Below, in pieces: positions 1 to 5,885 of a stretch of DNA of 7,891 bases. A program made the position numbers and the translations under genes. Position 1 is the stretch's first letter. Each line of letters begins with the position of its first letter. Under the pieces are notes generated by a model. It worked only from the letters and a program-made list of their open reading frames with translations. It did not search any database and had not been told where the DNA came from. The stretch is from JBNARI01 sp049718765 (GTDB taxonomy: Bacteria > Bacillota > Sulfobacillia > DUMF01): positions 1-7,891 of the forward strand of contig JBNARI010000047.1 of NCBI GenBank assembly GCA_049718765.1. The letters are read 5' to 3'.

Positions 1-223
1 CCTCCCCAGGCGCCTCCTCCTTCTCCATCCCAAAATCTACACAACGATGCCTCACAAATCCCCCTACCTCGTGAAATGTGCCCGGATCCAACAACAGCTC
101 TATCCGCTCCCGCGCCGTCAGCTTCCCACTCTCATGCTGCTTCGCTATCCGCTTCTCTCCACCACCTAACTCTACCCTCTTCCTCCGTTCCCTAAGCTCC
201 AATAGCTTCTCCTCTATGGCCAT
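1..223 (-). CDS. Acyl-CoA carboxylase beta / methylmalonyl-CoA decarboxylase alpha homologue, N-terminal part
   Basis: This is the first 74 codons of a gene that continues past the left edge. The start is ATG at 223-221, preceded by GAGAGGTGAG about ten bases upstream, a strong ribosome binding site. The peptide opens MAIEEKLLELRERRK and carries GGGEKRIAKQHESGKLTARER (residues about 20-40), then ELLLDPGTF and FVRHRCVDFGM (about 56-66). This series is the usual N-terminus of the carboxyltransferase family of about 510-520 residues that includes propionyl-CoA carboxylase beta and the alpha subunit of sodium-pumping methylmalonyl-CoA decarboxylase. The family moves carboxyl groups between biotin and an acyl-CoA. 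The acyl-CoA site lies outside the window, so carboxylase and decarboxylase cannot be told apart. It lies 765 bases after the CoA-transferase, which could supply its acyl-CoA substrate. Confidence 0.93.
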   Translation of the reverse strand, partial: MAIEEKLLELRERRKRVELGGGEKRIAKQHESGKLTARERIELLLDPGTFHEVGGFVRHRCVDFGMEKEEAPGE

Positions 224-988
224 AGTTGCACACTCACCTCTCAACGACCAGGATTCACGACGAGGGAGTCATCCCACACGTCGCAGATTTTCCGGCGGAC
301 CCTCTCTCATTCTTTAAAGTGGTTTTCACCTCCCTCGGTTTATCTGGAAAGACGTCCCTTATCAACGGTTGGATCAGGAGAGGCACGTCACGTTATCCCC
401 GGAATCCGATGAAAGCGATACTCGGCTTCCAACACAGCTTAACCGCTGCACTTGCTCACCGCCACGCCAACGTTTCACCTTCCGAGCTACTTTTTTCACT
501 CTTGAAATAGCGACTCCATCCAATTCATGGACCGTGAAGTTTACGAAAAGACCTCCAGCAGCTGCACCCTGACCATCCAAAGCGCCTCCCCAGGTCCTCC
601 CCGTAGAGTGGCGTTGCACCTGGAAGCGCGCCTGCGGCCGCCCCACCACAGCTTCCCTTCTTCCAGAACAACTGACATGCCGCATGCCGCAAACCTTTTT
701 GCTGGGGACTATCGTTGCCCTTTGTCCCCCATCCCGTCCACTTCCTCTTTCATCACTTGCTCCACGGATTGGCCCCGTACTGTCAATGCCGTCACCAGGA
801 TGCCACCTTGATAGTACCCATGAGCTGCTCAAGGCTCACGCTCATCCAATCAGCAAATGCCTCGAGGAAGGCATTCCCCATGCCGCCCTATTCTCCATAC
901 GATGCTGTCAGGCGCGGTTACCTCTTTTTCTTGACTCCACCCTCAAGTTCCACAATCTTTGAGACAAGCCCGTTAATAACAGCCTCTA
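224..988 (-). other. 765-base gap without an intact gene; possible decayed coding sequence
   Basis: No reading frame here has a good start, ribosome binding site and recognisable product. Several short minus-strand stretches nonetheless read like protein. Stop-free codons 1028-918 overlap the CoA-transferase end and read EAVINGLVSKIVELEGG near a TAA stop. An ATG at 881 gives 29 residues (MGNAFLEAFADWMSVSLEQ...) to a stop at 792. The next frame at 828-709 reads HGYYQGGILVTALTVRGQ and then EQVMKEEVDGMG. A GTG at 386 gives 43 residues (PLLIQPLIRDVFPDKPREV...) to a stop at 255. The longest open stretch, 152 codons at 832-374, is rich in Arg, Gly and Ser and looks like a frame shadow. The pattern would fit a gene or genes broken by frameshifts, but I do not recognise the family and chance remains possible. 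Confidence 0.3.
258..283 (-). other. Hairpin in the leader of the carboxyltransferase gene
   Basis: On the minus strand CGACG (283-279) pairs with CGTCG (262-258), and inside it GGGA (275-272) pairs with TCCC (267-264) around a TGAC loop, with a 3-by-1 internal loop between the stems. It ends about 15 bases before the ribosome binding site of the carboxyltransferase gene. There is no T-tract, so it is not a terminator. It could affect message stability or translation, or be chance. A weak promoter candidate upstream (TTGATA at 365-360, 17 bases, then TAAACC) would place it in the transcript. Confidence 0.35.
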
Positions 989-2209
989 CTACTTGACTAC
1001 GTGGCGCTTTTTCAAAGCCTCGACTTCTTCAGCCGCGTAACCCAGCAAGCCTACCAATACTTCCTCCGTGTGTTCCCCCAAGAGCGGCCCATGATCCCTC
1101 ACTTCACCCGGAGTGTCCGAAAGCCGATACGGGCTGCCCACAATCTTGATCTTTCCAACACGGGGTTGGTCAATTTCCACGATCATTCCTCGATAGTTTA
1201 TGTTCGGATCTTCCACTACCTTGTCTATAGTGTTGATTGGTGAGTACGGTAACCCATGCTGCTCGAATATTTCAAACCACTCCCGGCTAGTTCTAGACCT
1301 GATCACCTCAGATAAGAGCGGTATGAGGTCCGCCTTGTTTTCACACCTCAACGGATTCGTCACAAACCTTGGGTCTTCGATAAGTTCCTCCTTACCAATT
1401 GCCCTACAAAACTTCGTCCAAAGGCTATCGTTTCCTATGGGTATTGCGATCCAACCGTCACTTGCCTCGAAGGCTTGGAAGGGGGTTATGGTAGGGTGAG
1501 CAGTACCAAGAGGCTTTGGTATTTCTCCAGAAATCGTATATCGAACAATCGCGTTTTCTAGAATATACACGAGGCTGTCGACCATCGATATATCAACGTG
1601 CTGCCCCTTGCCCGTCTTCTCACGATACCACAGGGCAGCCATAATACCTATGGCTGCTTCATGCCCAGCCACAATATCTCCCACCGACGTGCCAACTCTG
1701 CAAGGAGGCCCGCCTTCTGGACCAGTCACGCTCATGAGGCCACTGTACGCCTGCGCCGCCAAGTCATAGGCTGGCCTGGAATGGTATCCCTCTAGGGAGT
1801 CGTGCCCAAACCCACAAATCGAACAATAGATTATGTCCGGTTTGATCTGCTTCAACTGTTCGTAAGAAAACCCCAGCCTTGCCATCGTACCGGGCCTAAA
1901 GTTCTCTACCACCACGTCCGAAACCTTCACCATCCTTCTGAATATTTCCTTCCCTTCAGGTGTTTTCAAATCAACGCAAACACTTTTCTTGTTTCTATTC
2001 ACGCTAATGAAGTATCCACTCTGCATATTGCATCCCTGGGCCTCTGCAACAAATGGCCCAAACTGCCTTGAATCATCTCCCCCAGGAGGCTCAACCTTGA
2101 TCACTTCCGCGCCAAGGTCTGCCAGAATCATGGTGCAGAACGGCCCCGCCAACACGTGCGTTAAGTCAGCTACTCTGATGCCTTCTAGCGCTTTCCCTTT
2201 CTTGCTCAT
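989..2209 (-). CDS. Class III CoA-transferase (CaiB/BaiF family)
   Basis: The 406-residue product moves CoA from an acyl-CoA donor to a free carboxylic acid in the cytoplasm. Its length is typical of the family. Residues 8-42 (LEGIRVADLTHVLAGP, then ADLGAEVIKVEPP) are the classic N-terminal nucleotide-fold region. NRNKKSVCVDLK (71-82) and VVENFRPGTMARLG (100-113) are also family hallmarks. RPAYDLAAQA places the expected catalytic aspartate at D149; TGKGQHVDISMVDS is at 199-212 and GPLLGEHTEEVL at 374-385. I start it at ATG 2209 (MSKKGK), preceded by GGGGGG with a six-base spacer. The in-frame ATG at 2275 is rejected because it sits in the loop of a terminator hairpin and adds a non-family Cys-rich stretch. 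The physiological acid is unknown. The oxidoreductase upstream makes carboxylic acids, so its product is a reasonable guess. Expression may depend on readthrough of the leader terminator. Confidence 0.93.
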   Translation of the reverse strand: MSKKGKALEGIRVADLTHVLAGPFCTMILADLGAEVIKVEPPGGDDSRQFGPFVAEAQGCNMQSGYFISVNRNKKSVCVDLKTPEGKEIFRRMVKVSDVVVENFRPGTMARLGFSYEQLKQIKPDIIYCSICGFGHDSLEGYHSRPAYDLAAQAYSGLMSVTGPEGGPPCRVGTSVGDIVAGHEAAIGIMAALWYREKTGKGQHVDISMVDSLVYILENAIVRYTISGEIPKPLGTAHPTITPFQAFEASDGWIAIPIGNDSLWTKFCRAIGKEELIEDPRFVTNPLRCENKADLIPLLSEVIRSRTSREWFEIFEQHGLPYSPINTIDKVVEDPNINYRGMIVEIDQPRVGKIKIVGSPYRLSDTPGEVRDHGPLLGEHTEEVLVGLLGYAAEEVEALKKRHVVK

Positions 2210-2251
2210 CTTTTTCCCCCCACAGCAGGTACAGAACTGGTTTGACCTACC

Positions 2252-2287
2252 AAAAAGAAAAGCCTCAGCACACATTCGTACTGAAGC
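2252..2287 (-). terminator. Intrinsic terminator inside the CoA-transferase leader
   Basis: On the minus strand GCTTCAGTAC (2287-2278) pairs with GTGCTGAGGC (2271-2262) around a six-base loop, and TTTTCTTTTT follows at 2261-2252. Two of the ten pairs are G-U wobbles that form only in the minus-strand RNA, which supports this direction. It ends 42 bases before the CoA-transferase ATG, too close for a normal promoter in between. It therefore either attenuates the CoA-transferase or ends the upstream operon with partial readthrough. Confidence 0.8.
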
Positions 2288-2393
2288 ACTTCACACAGTC
2301 ACGTAATCACTCTGTGCAAACCAAATCCCCATCACATACAGGCTAACATGTATGGCACTGCTGACACTATTTCTCTCGATTGCTGCCATTCAC

Positions 2394-2423
2394 AGCGGCT
2401 CCACAGCATCCTGTGAAGCCGCT
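2394..2423 (-). other. 13-pair hairpin at the predicted transcript 5' end
   Basis: AGCGGCT and TCACAG (2423-2411) pair with CTGTGG and AGCCGCT (2406-2394) around a GATG loop. All 13 pairs form in the minus-strand RNA, one of them a U-G wobble. No T-tract follows, so it is not a terminator. It begins about seven bases after the -10 box at 2435-2430, so it would form at or within a base or two of the transcript's 5' end. Such hairpins can protect messages from decay. The DNA palindrome could instead be an operator overlapping the start site. Confidence 0.6.
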
Positions 2424-2429
2424 TTGCAG

Positions 2430-2440
2430 ATTATATCATA
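2430..2440 (-). promoter_or_regulatory. Extended -10 promoter for the CoA-transferase transcript
   Basis: The minus strand reads TATGATATAAT here: a perfect TATAAT box (2435-2430) with the TRTGN extension (2440-2436) typical of extended -10 promoters. No acceptable -35 box lies 16-19 bases upstream; extended -10 promoters can work without one. It starts 19 bases after the sulfur carrier stop codon and points at the CoA-transferase, which suggests the latter has its own transcript. Confidence 0.6.
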
Positions 2441-2458
2441 ACCCCTTCAGCACCCACA

Positions 2459-2716
2459 TCATCCCCCAGCCACTACCGGCAACACCTCAAGCTCTTCGCC
2501 TTCATTCAACGGCTGGTCCAAATGCTTGAGTACTCCTCCACTGATTGCTCCCATTACTTCGTGCACTGGAATTCCCAACAAGCGGAGCGCATCAGCAACG
2601 TTGCTTCCTGGAGCCACCTCAACTACGTGAGTGCTAGCCTTTCCTGGAGCGTAAGCTTCAAGTCCTCCTTTCAGTCTCAGGCGTACCCGCAACATGTGGG
2701 TGCTCTTGGCCTCCAT
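2459..2716 (-). CDS. MoaD/ThiS-family sulfur carrier protein
   Basis: The 85-residue product resembles small ubiquitin-fold sulfur carriers that donate sulfur as a C-terminal thiocarboxylate during molybdopterin synthesis. It shows the family's layout: a first strand MLRVRLRLKGG (8-18), APGSNVADALRLLGIP (35-50), GAISGGVLKHLDQPLNEGEELEVLPVV (56-82) and the C-terminal Gly-Gly (84-85) that must be activated. The chosen ATG (2716) overlaps the oxidoreductase stop as TAATG, which suggests translational coupling. An alternative ATG at 2695 would remove seven residues, which are not part of the conserved fold. A longer frame reaching into the oxidoreductase gene is unlikely. Position after the oxidoreductase suggests it serves that enzyme's tungsten or molybdenum pterin cofactor. 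ThiS or another sulfur carrier role cannot be excluded from sequence alone. Confidence 0.88.
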   Translation of the reverse strand: MEAKSTHMLRVRLRLKGGLEAYAPGKASTHVVEVAPGSNVADALRLLGIPVHEVMGAISGGVLKHLDQPLNEGEELEVLPVVAGG

Positions 2717-4587
2717 TAGTTGGGCACCCCCGGAACATCTTTTGCCAACCAATCGAGTCCCAATTCCTTCAATCTGGCAGGAGTCGGTATGCCCTCAGTG
2801 TCCCAACCTCTCACCTCATAGTAGTCGGCTAAGATCCTCCCAAGATGCGGCAAACTTCCTGCAGCTCGTCCTGTCCGCCTGTCGTGAGTGAGAAGTCGCG
2901 GCGGAAGCATGTCATCTTTACGACTGATTCCCAGGCGAACATTGTACATGCGCTTCAGATTGTGCAACTTCTCGCCAATCCTGAGGACGTCTTCGCTTGA
3001 CATATCCCAACCCATTACTGAGTTCGTCCAGTCAGTTAGGAACTCAGGGCTTATCCGCCCGCGCATCAGGAACTTGCACAATCCCAGTGCGTTGAAAACG
3101 TCCATGAAATCCTGCATCTTTGCAGCAATGGCACCCTTCAACTCTGTCCCATGTGGATCAATTTTCAAAGGATCGAAACCAATTAGGTTAGCTGGAAACG
3201 TCCCACCCTCCAGGAAGTACGTCAGTCCCTCAAGGTGACATCCTCCGCGGTTGGCAGTAGCGTAGTTCCCAGCCATGCTAGTGAATGCCCTGGGATCGTG
3301 ATACGCCACTTCGAGCCCCTTGCAGTCTACTGAGAACTCTCGAGCCAACCCTCCCAAGGTATCTGCGAGTTTCCGGGTACCGTGGCAGAGCGCTTCTCCT
3401 ATTCCCTCTCGATTTGCAATCATGGGTAGGACTTTTAGCACCGCCTCCCCGTTACCCCAATAGAGCCCAAGTTCTTCAGACCCTGGCAACGGCATTCCTC
3501 GCTCTGTCAGCTCCATGGCCATGGCAATTACGCTGCTTGTGGAAATCGTATCCAGTCCTAACCTATTACACAAGTCGTTGGCGGCAGCAATGTAATGCAT
3601 ATTGTCAATGAGCAACATCGATCCAAACCCAGCGCAAGTCTCATACTCAGGGCCGTGGGCAACCGTTCCCGTATATGGACCTACCTTAACTGTCACAACT
3701 TTACCGCACCTTATGGGGCATGCCCAGCAGGCATAGTGCTCCACCAATATTTCTTCGGCTTGCGCTTGACCACTGATTCGAGCAGCCTTTTCTGTCCAAG
3801 AGCCAAGTGTCCAATTCTTGATTGGCAGGTCACCGTTGGCTTCCACTCCCGGAATCCCACCAGCAGTACCGAAGTCAGACAAAGCTTTAGCAAACTGCTT
3901 CAACAGCTCGCTGGCTTGCCTGTTTCGATCAGTGAGAGAATCGGGTCTAGCCACGCCAGGTCTAGAGCTGCCCCGGACCGCAATAGCCTTGACCTTTTTC
4001 GATCCCATAACAGCTCCCATTCCGCATCGACCAGCAGCCCTAGAATCGTGCCCACCGAACATGATGCTTGCAATCTCCACCATATTTTCTCCTGCAGGTC
4101 CTATGCAACCTACCTCCGCCTTGGGATCGGTCTCTGACCTAACAACTTCTGCCGTCTCATAAGTCTGCTTTCCCCAAAGTGCCTTCGCAGACCTAACTTC
4201 AACCTTTCCATCGCTAACCCAAATGTATACAGGCTCTGGAGCTTGGCCCAACAGAATCACGCCATCGTAGCCAGCAGCCTTGAGCTGCTGGCCCCAAAAT
4301 CCTCCAACAGTTGATTCGCCCCAAATGCCAGTCAAAGGCGACTTTGAGCAAACGGAGACTTTGCAACTAGTTAGAACGGGAGTTCCTGTCAACAAACCAG
4401 CAATTATTATCAACGGGTTTTCCGGTGACAACGGGTCGACTTTCCAGTCAAACTCAGAATACAAGATCTTTGCTCCAAGCCCACTTCCGCCAAAGTATTC
4501 GCGCCATGTCTCTTCCCCTACAAACCTGGTATCCACTTTGCCCGTACTCAGGTCTATAACGGCCAGCCGACCATTTACGCCATACAC
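2716..4587 (-). CDS. Aldehyde:ferredoxin oxidoreductase family, tungsten/molybdenum-pterin enzyme
   Basis: The 623-residue product matches the aldehyde ferredoxin oxidoreductase family in length and motifs. These enzymes oxidise aldehydes to carboxylic acids in the cytoplasm and reduce ferredoxin, using a bis-pterin tungsten (or molybdenum) site and one [4Fe-4S] cluster. Residues 30-40 read EYFGGSGLGAK and 86-112 hold TGIWGESTVGGFWGQ and GYDGVILLG, the N-terminal pterin-binding domain. AAGRCGMGAVMGSKKVKAIAV is at 184-204. The cluster ligands appear intact: C287, C290 and C294 in CWACPIRC, with C504 in ALGLCKF as the fourth. HGPEYETCAGFG is at 311-322 and CNRLGLDTIST at 340-350. Translation starts at GTG 4587 after GGGGG with an eight-base spacer; the ATG two bases upstream is in another frame and ends quickly. 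It follows the alcohol dehydrogenase by 60 bases and overlaps the sulfur carrier by one. The substrate aldehyde is unknown, and the reaction can run backwards in some organisms. Confidence 0.95.
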   Translation of the reverse strand: MYGVNGRLAVIDLSTGKVDTRFVGEETWREYFGGSGLGAKILYSEFDWKVDPLSPENPLIIIAGLLTGTPVLTSCKVSVCSKSPLTGIWGESTVGGFWGQQLKAAGYDGVILLGQAPEPVYIWVSDGKVEVRSAKALWGKQTYETAEVVRSETDPKAEVGCIGPAGENMVEIASIMFGGHDSRAAGRCGMGAVMGSKKVKAIAVRGSSRPGVARPDSLTDRNRQASELLKQFAKALSDFGTAGGIPGVEANGDLPIKNWTLGSWTEKAARISGQAQAEEILVEHYACWACPIRCGKVVTVKVGPYTGTVAHGPEYETCAGFGSMLLIDNMHYIAAANDLCNRLGLDTISTSSVIAMAMELTERGMPLPGSEELGLYWGNGEAVLKVLPMIANREGIGEALCHGTRKLADTLGGLAREFSVDCKGLEVAYHDPRAFTSMAGNYATANRGGCHLEGLTYFLEGGTFPANLIGFDPLKIDPHGTELKGAIAAKMQDFMDVFNALGLCKFLMRGRISPEFLTDWTNSVMGWDMSSEDVLRIGEKLHNLKRMYNVRLGISRKDDMLPPRLLTHDRRTGRAAGSLPHLGRILADYYEVRGWDTEGIPTPARLKELGLDWLAKDVPGVPN

Positions 4588-4647
4588 ATTGGTTACCCCC
4601 TTTTCGTCCCTTTTGCCTCAAACCCGACCGCCACTCACAAGCCCGCA

Positions 4648-5814
4648 TCACAGCGCTTTTCGGTAAAGCTCCAAGATGTCTTCTTTGGTGACCACCCGCG
4701 GTGCATTGCCTGGACTGCCACTCGCAAGGGCATCGTCAGCCATCTTCGACATCTTTTCTATGAACTTATCCCGATCGATGCCGAGCCCTGTGATGCTAGG
4801 TATCTGGAGGTCTTTACACAGCTGCTTGATAGCTTCCACAGCTTTCTCCGCTGCCTTCCAGGTTGGAAGACCCTTCACGTCTTCACCCATTAGCTCTGCA
4901 ATGTCCGCAAACTTCTCTAGACTTCCAACCATGCAGAATTCCATACACACTGGCAGGAGTACCGCATTGGATATTCCGTGCGGCACGTGGAACAACGCAC
5001 CAATCGGCCGTGACATCCCATGTACTATTGTAACTGAAGCGTTTGAGAAAGCTATTCCCGCTTCGAGTGACCCAAGCATCATCTCAGAACGGGCCACAAC
5101 ATCATCGGGAACGGCCCAGGCTCTTCTTATGTTCTTTGCAATTCTGCGGATCGCAGACCGAGCAACTGTATCCGTAAATGGGTGTGAGCGCTTTGAAATG
5201 TAGGCCTCAACCGCATGGGTAAAGGCGTCCAGACCAGTTGCAGCAGTAGTTTTTGGTGGCGCACTGAACGTGAGCTCAGGATCGTCAATGGCAACTTTGG
5301 GCACTATGAAGGGGCTCCCAATCAGCATCTTGACATCCCTGACCGTATCCGTAATTATTGTGAACTTTGTTGCTTCGCTCCCCGTCCCTGCTGTCGTTGG
5401 GATGGCTATCACAGGGGGAATAGGCACCTCAACTTTGTTTTGGCCCATGTAGTCAACAATTGACCCGCCGTTGGTAACAAGTATTCCAATAGCCTTGGCA
5501 ACATCAATTGGACTCCCACCACCGAGTGCCACCAGGACATCGCACTTTTCTTCACGATATAGGGTAACGCCTTGGTCAACATGAGCTAGCGTGGGTTCAG
5601 TGTCTACTTTGGCATAAACGACAGTCTCGACTCCCTGTTCCTCGATTCGTTTCTTTGCGGCATCAACGTAACCGAGCTTCGCCATAACGCTGTCGCTGAC
5701 CAACAATGCTTTTTTCCCGAACTTCTTAACCTCTACACCCACCGACGACGCCGCACCCAGCCCGTACAATATGAGCTCTGGAGTCCTTACTTCGCACGCC
5801 TTTTGCCACATCAT
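4648..5814 (-). CDS. Iron-containing alcohol dehydrogenase
   Basis: The 388-residue product is a full-length group III (iron-dependent) alcohol dehydrogenase, which interconverts an alcohol or hydroxy acid and an aldehyde or semialdehyde with NAD(P). The cofactor-binding half carries GGGSPIDVAKAIG (98-110) and PTTAGTGSEAT (139-149). The metal ligands are all present: D196 and H200 in TGLDAFTHAVEAY, H265 in VHGMSRPIGALFHVPHG and H279 at the end of the same stretch. It ends KEDILELYRKAL, typical of the family. The ATG at 5814 follows GGGGG with a nine-base spacer; a second ATG comes directly after. It lies 71 bases after the permease gene and 60 before the oxidoreductase, with no terminator on either side. 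That suggests it makes the aldehyde used by the oxidoreductase, or reduces the aldehyde the oxidoreductase makes. Family relatives include lactaldehyde, 1,3-propanediol and 4-hydroxybutyrate dehydrogenases, and the substrate cannot be chosen here. Confidence 0.95.
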   Translation of the reverse strand: MMWQKACEVRTPELILYGLGAASSVGVEVKKFGKKALLVSDSVMAKLGYVDAAKKRIEEQGVETVVYAKVDTEPTLAHVDQGVTLYREEKCDVLVALGGGSPIDVAKAIGILVTNGGSIVDYMGQNKVEVPIPPVIAIPTTAGTGSEATKFTIITDTVRDVKMLIGSPFIVPKVAIDDPELTFSAPPKTTAATGLDAFTHAVEAYISKRSHPFTDTVARSAIRRIAKNIRRAWAVPDDVVARSEMMLGSLEAGIAFSNASVTIVHGMSRPIGALFHVPHGISNAVLLPVCMEFCMVGSLEKFADIAELMGEDVKGLPTWKAAEKAVEAIKQLCKDLQIPSITGLGIDRDKFIEKMSKMADDALASGSPGNAPRVVTKEDILELYRKAL

Positions 5815-5885
5815 GATTCTTTACCCCCTTTTAGGTTTTATCTGAAGAACCATAGCTTCCTGTGCACAAAACTACTCTACGGGAC

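Larger units (their letters stand above)
2210..2423 (-). promoter_or_regulatory. Structured leader of the CoA-transferase gene, attenuator-like
   Basis: From the predicted transcription start near 2423 to the CoA-transferase ATG there are about 214 untranslated bases with several possible stems. These are a 13-pair hairpin (2423-2394); ATGGCA (2389-2384) with TGCCAT (2357-2352); CATACA (2354-2349) with TGTATG (2340-2335); CACAG (2316-2312) with CTGTG (2298-2294); and a terminator (2287-2252). The second and third stems share bases 2352-2354, so they compete. A promoter, alternative stems and a terminator just before the gene is the layout of riboswitches and protein-controlled attenuators. 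I do not recognise a known riboswitch consensus: no T-box, SAM, cobalamin or cyclic-di-GMP core was seen. A plain readthrough terminator at the end of the upstream operon is the alternative. Confidence 0.45.

Noticed and set aside
374..832. 152-codon open frame on the minus strand
   Set aside because: It is rich in Arg, Gly and Ser with no recognisable fold, motif or ribosome binding site, and overlaps better-looking fragments in other frames.
2210..2275. N-terminal extension of the CoA-transferase from an in-frame ATG at 2275
   Set aside because: The extra 22 residues are Cys-rich and not family-like, the ATG is in the loop of the terminator hairpin, and a proper start with a ribosome binding site exists at 2209.
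2290..2325. GCACAG near the CoA-transferase leader, resembling part of a cyclic-di-GMP riboswitch
   Set aside because: Only six bases match and the other conserved blocks of that riboswitch are missing.
2717..2752. Longer sulfur carrier frame starting at 2752 inside the oxidoreductase gene
   Set aside because: The extension has no family similarity, and the ATG at 2716 gives a one-base stop-start overlap and the normal size.
3595..4137. 180-codon open frame on the plus strand
   Set aside because: It lies fully antisense to the oxidoreductase gene, whose motifs are clear through this stretch.
4676..5203. 175-codon open frame on the plus strand
   Set aside because: It is the complement of the alcohol dehydrogenase gene, including its metal-binding region, and has no features of its own.
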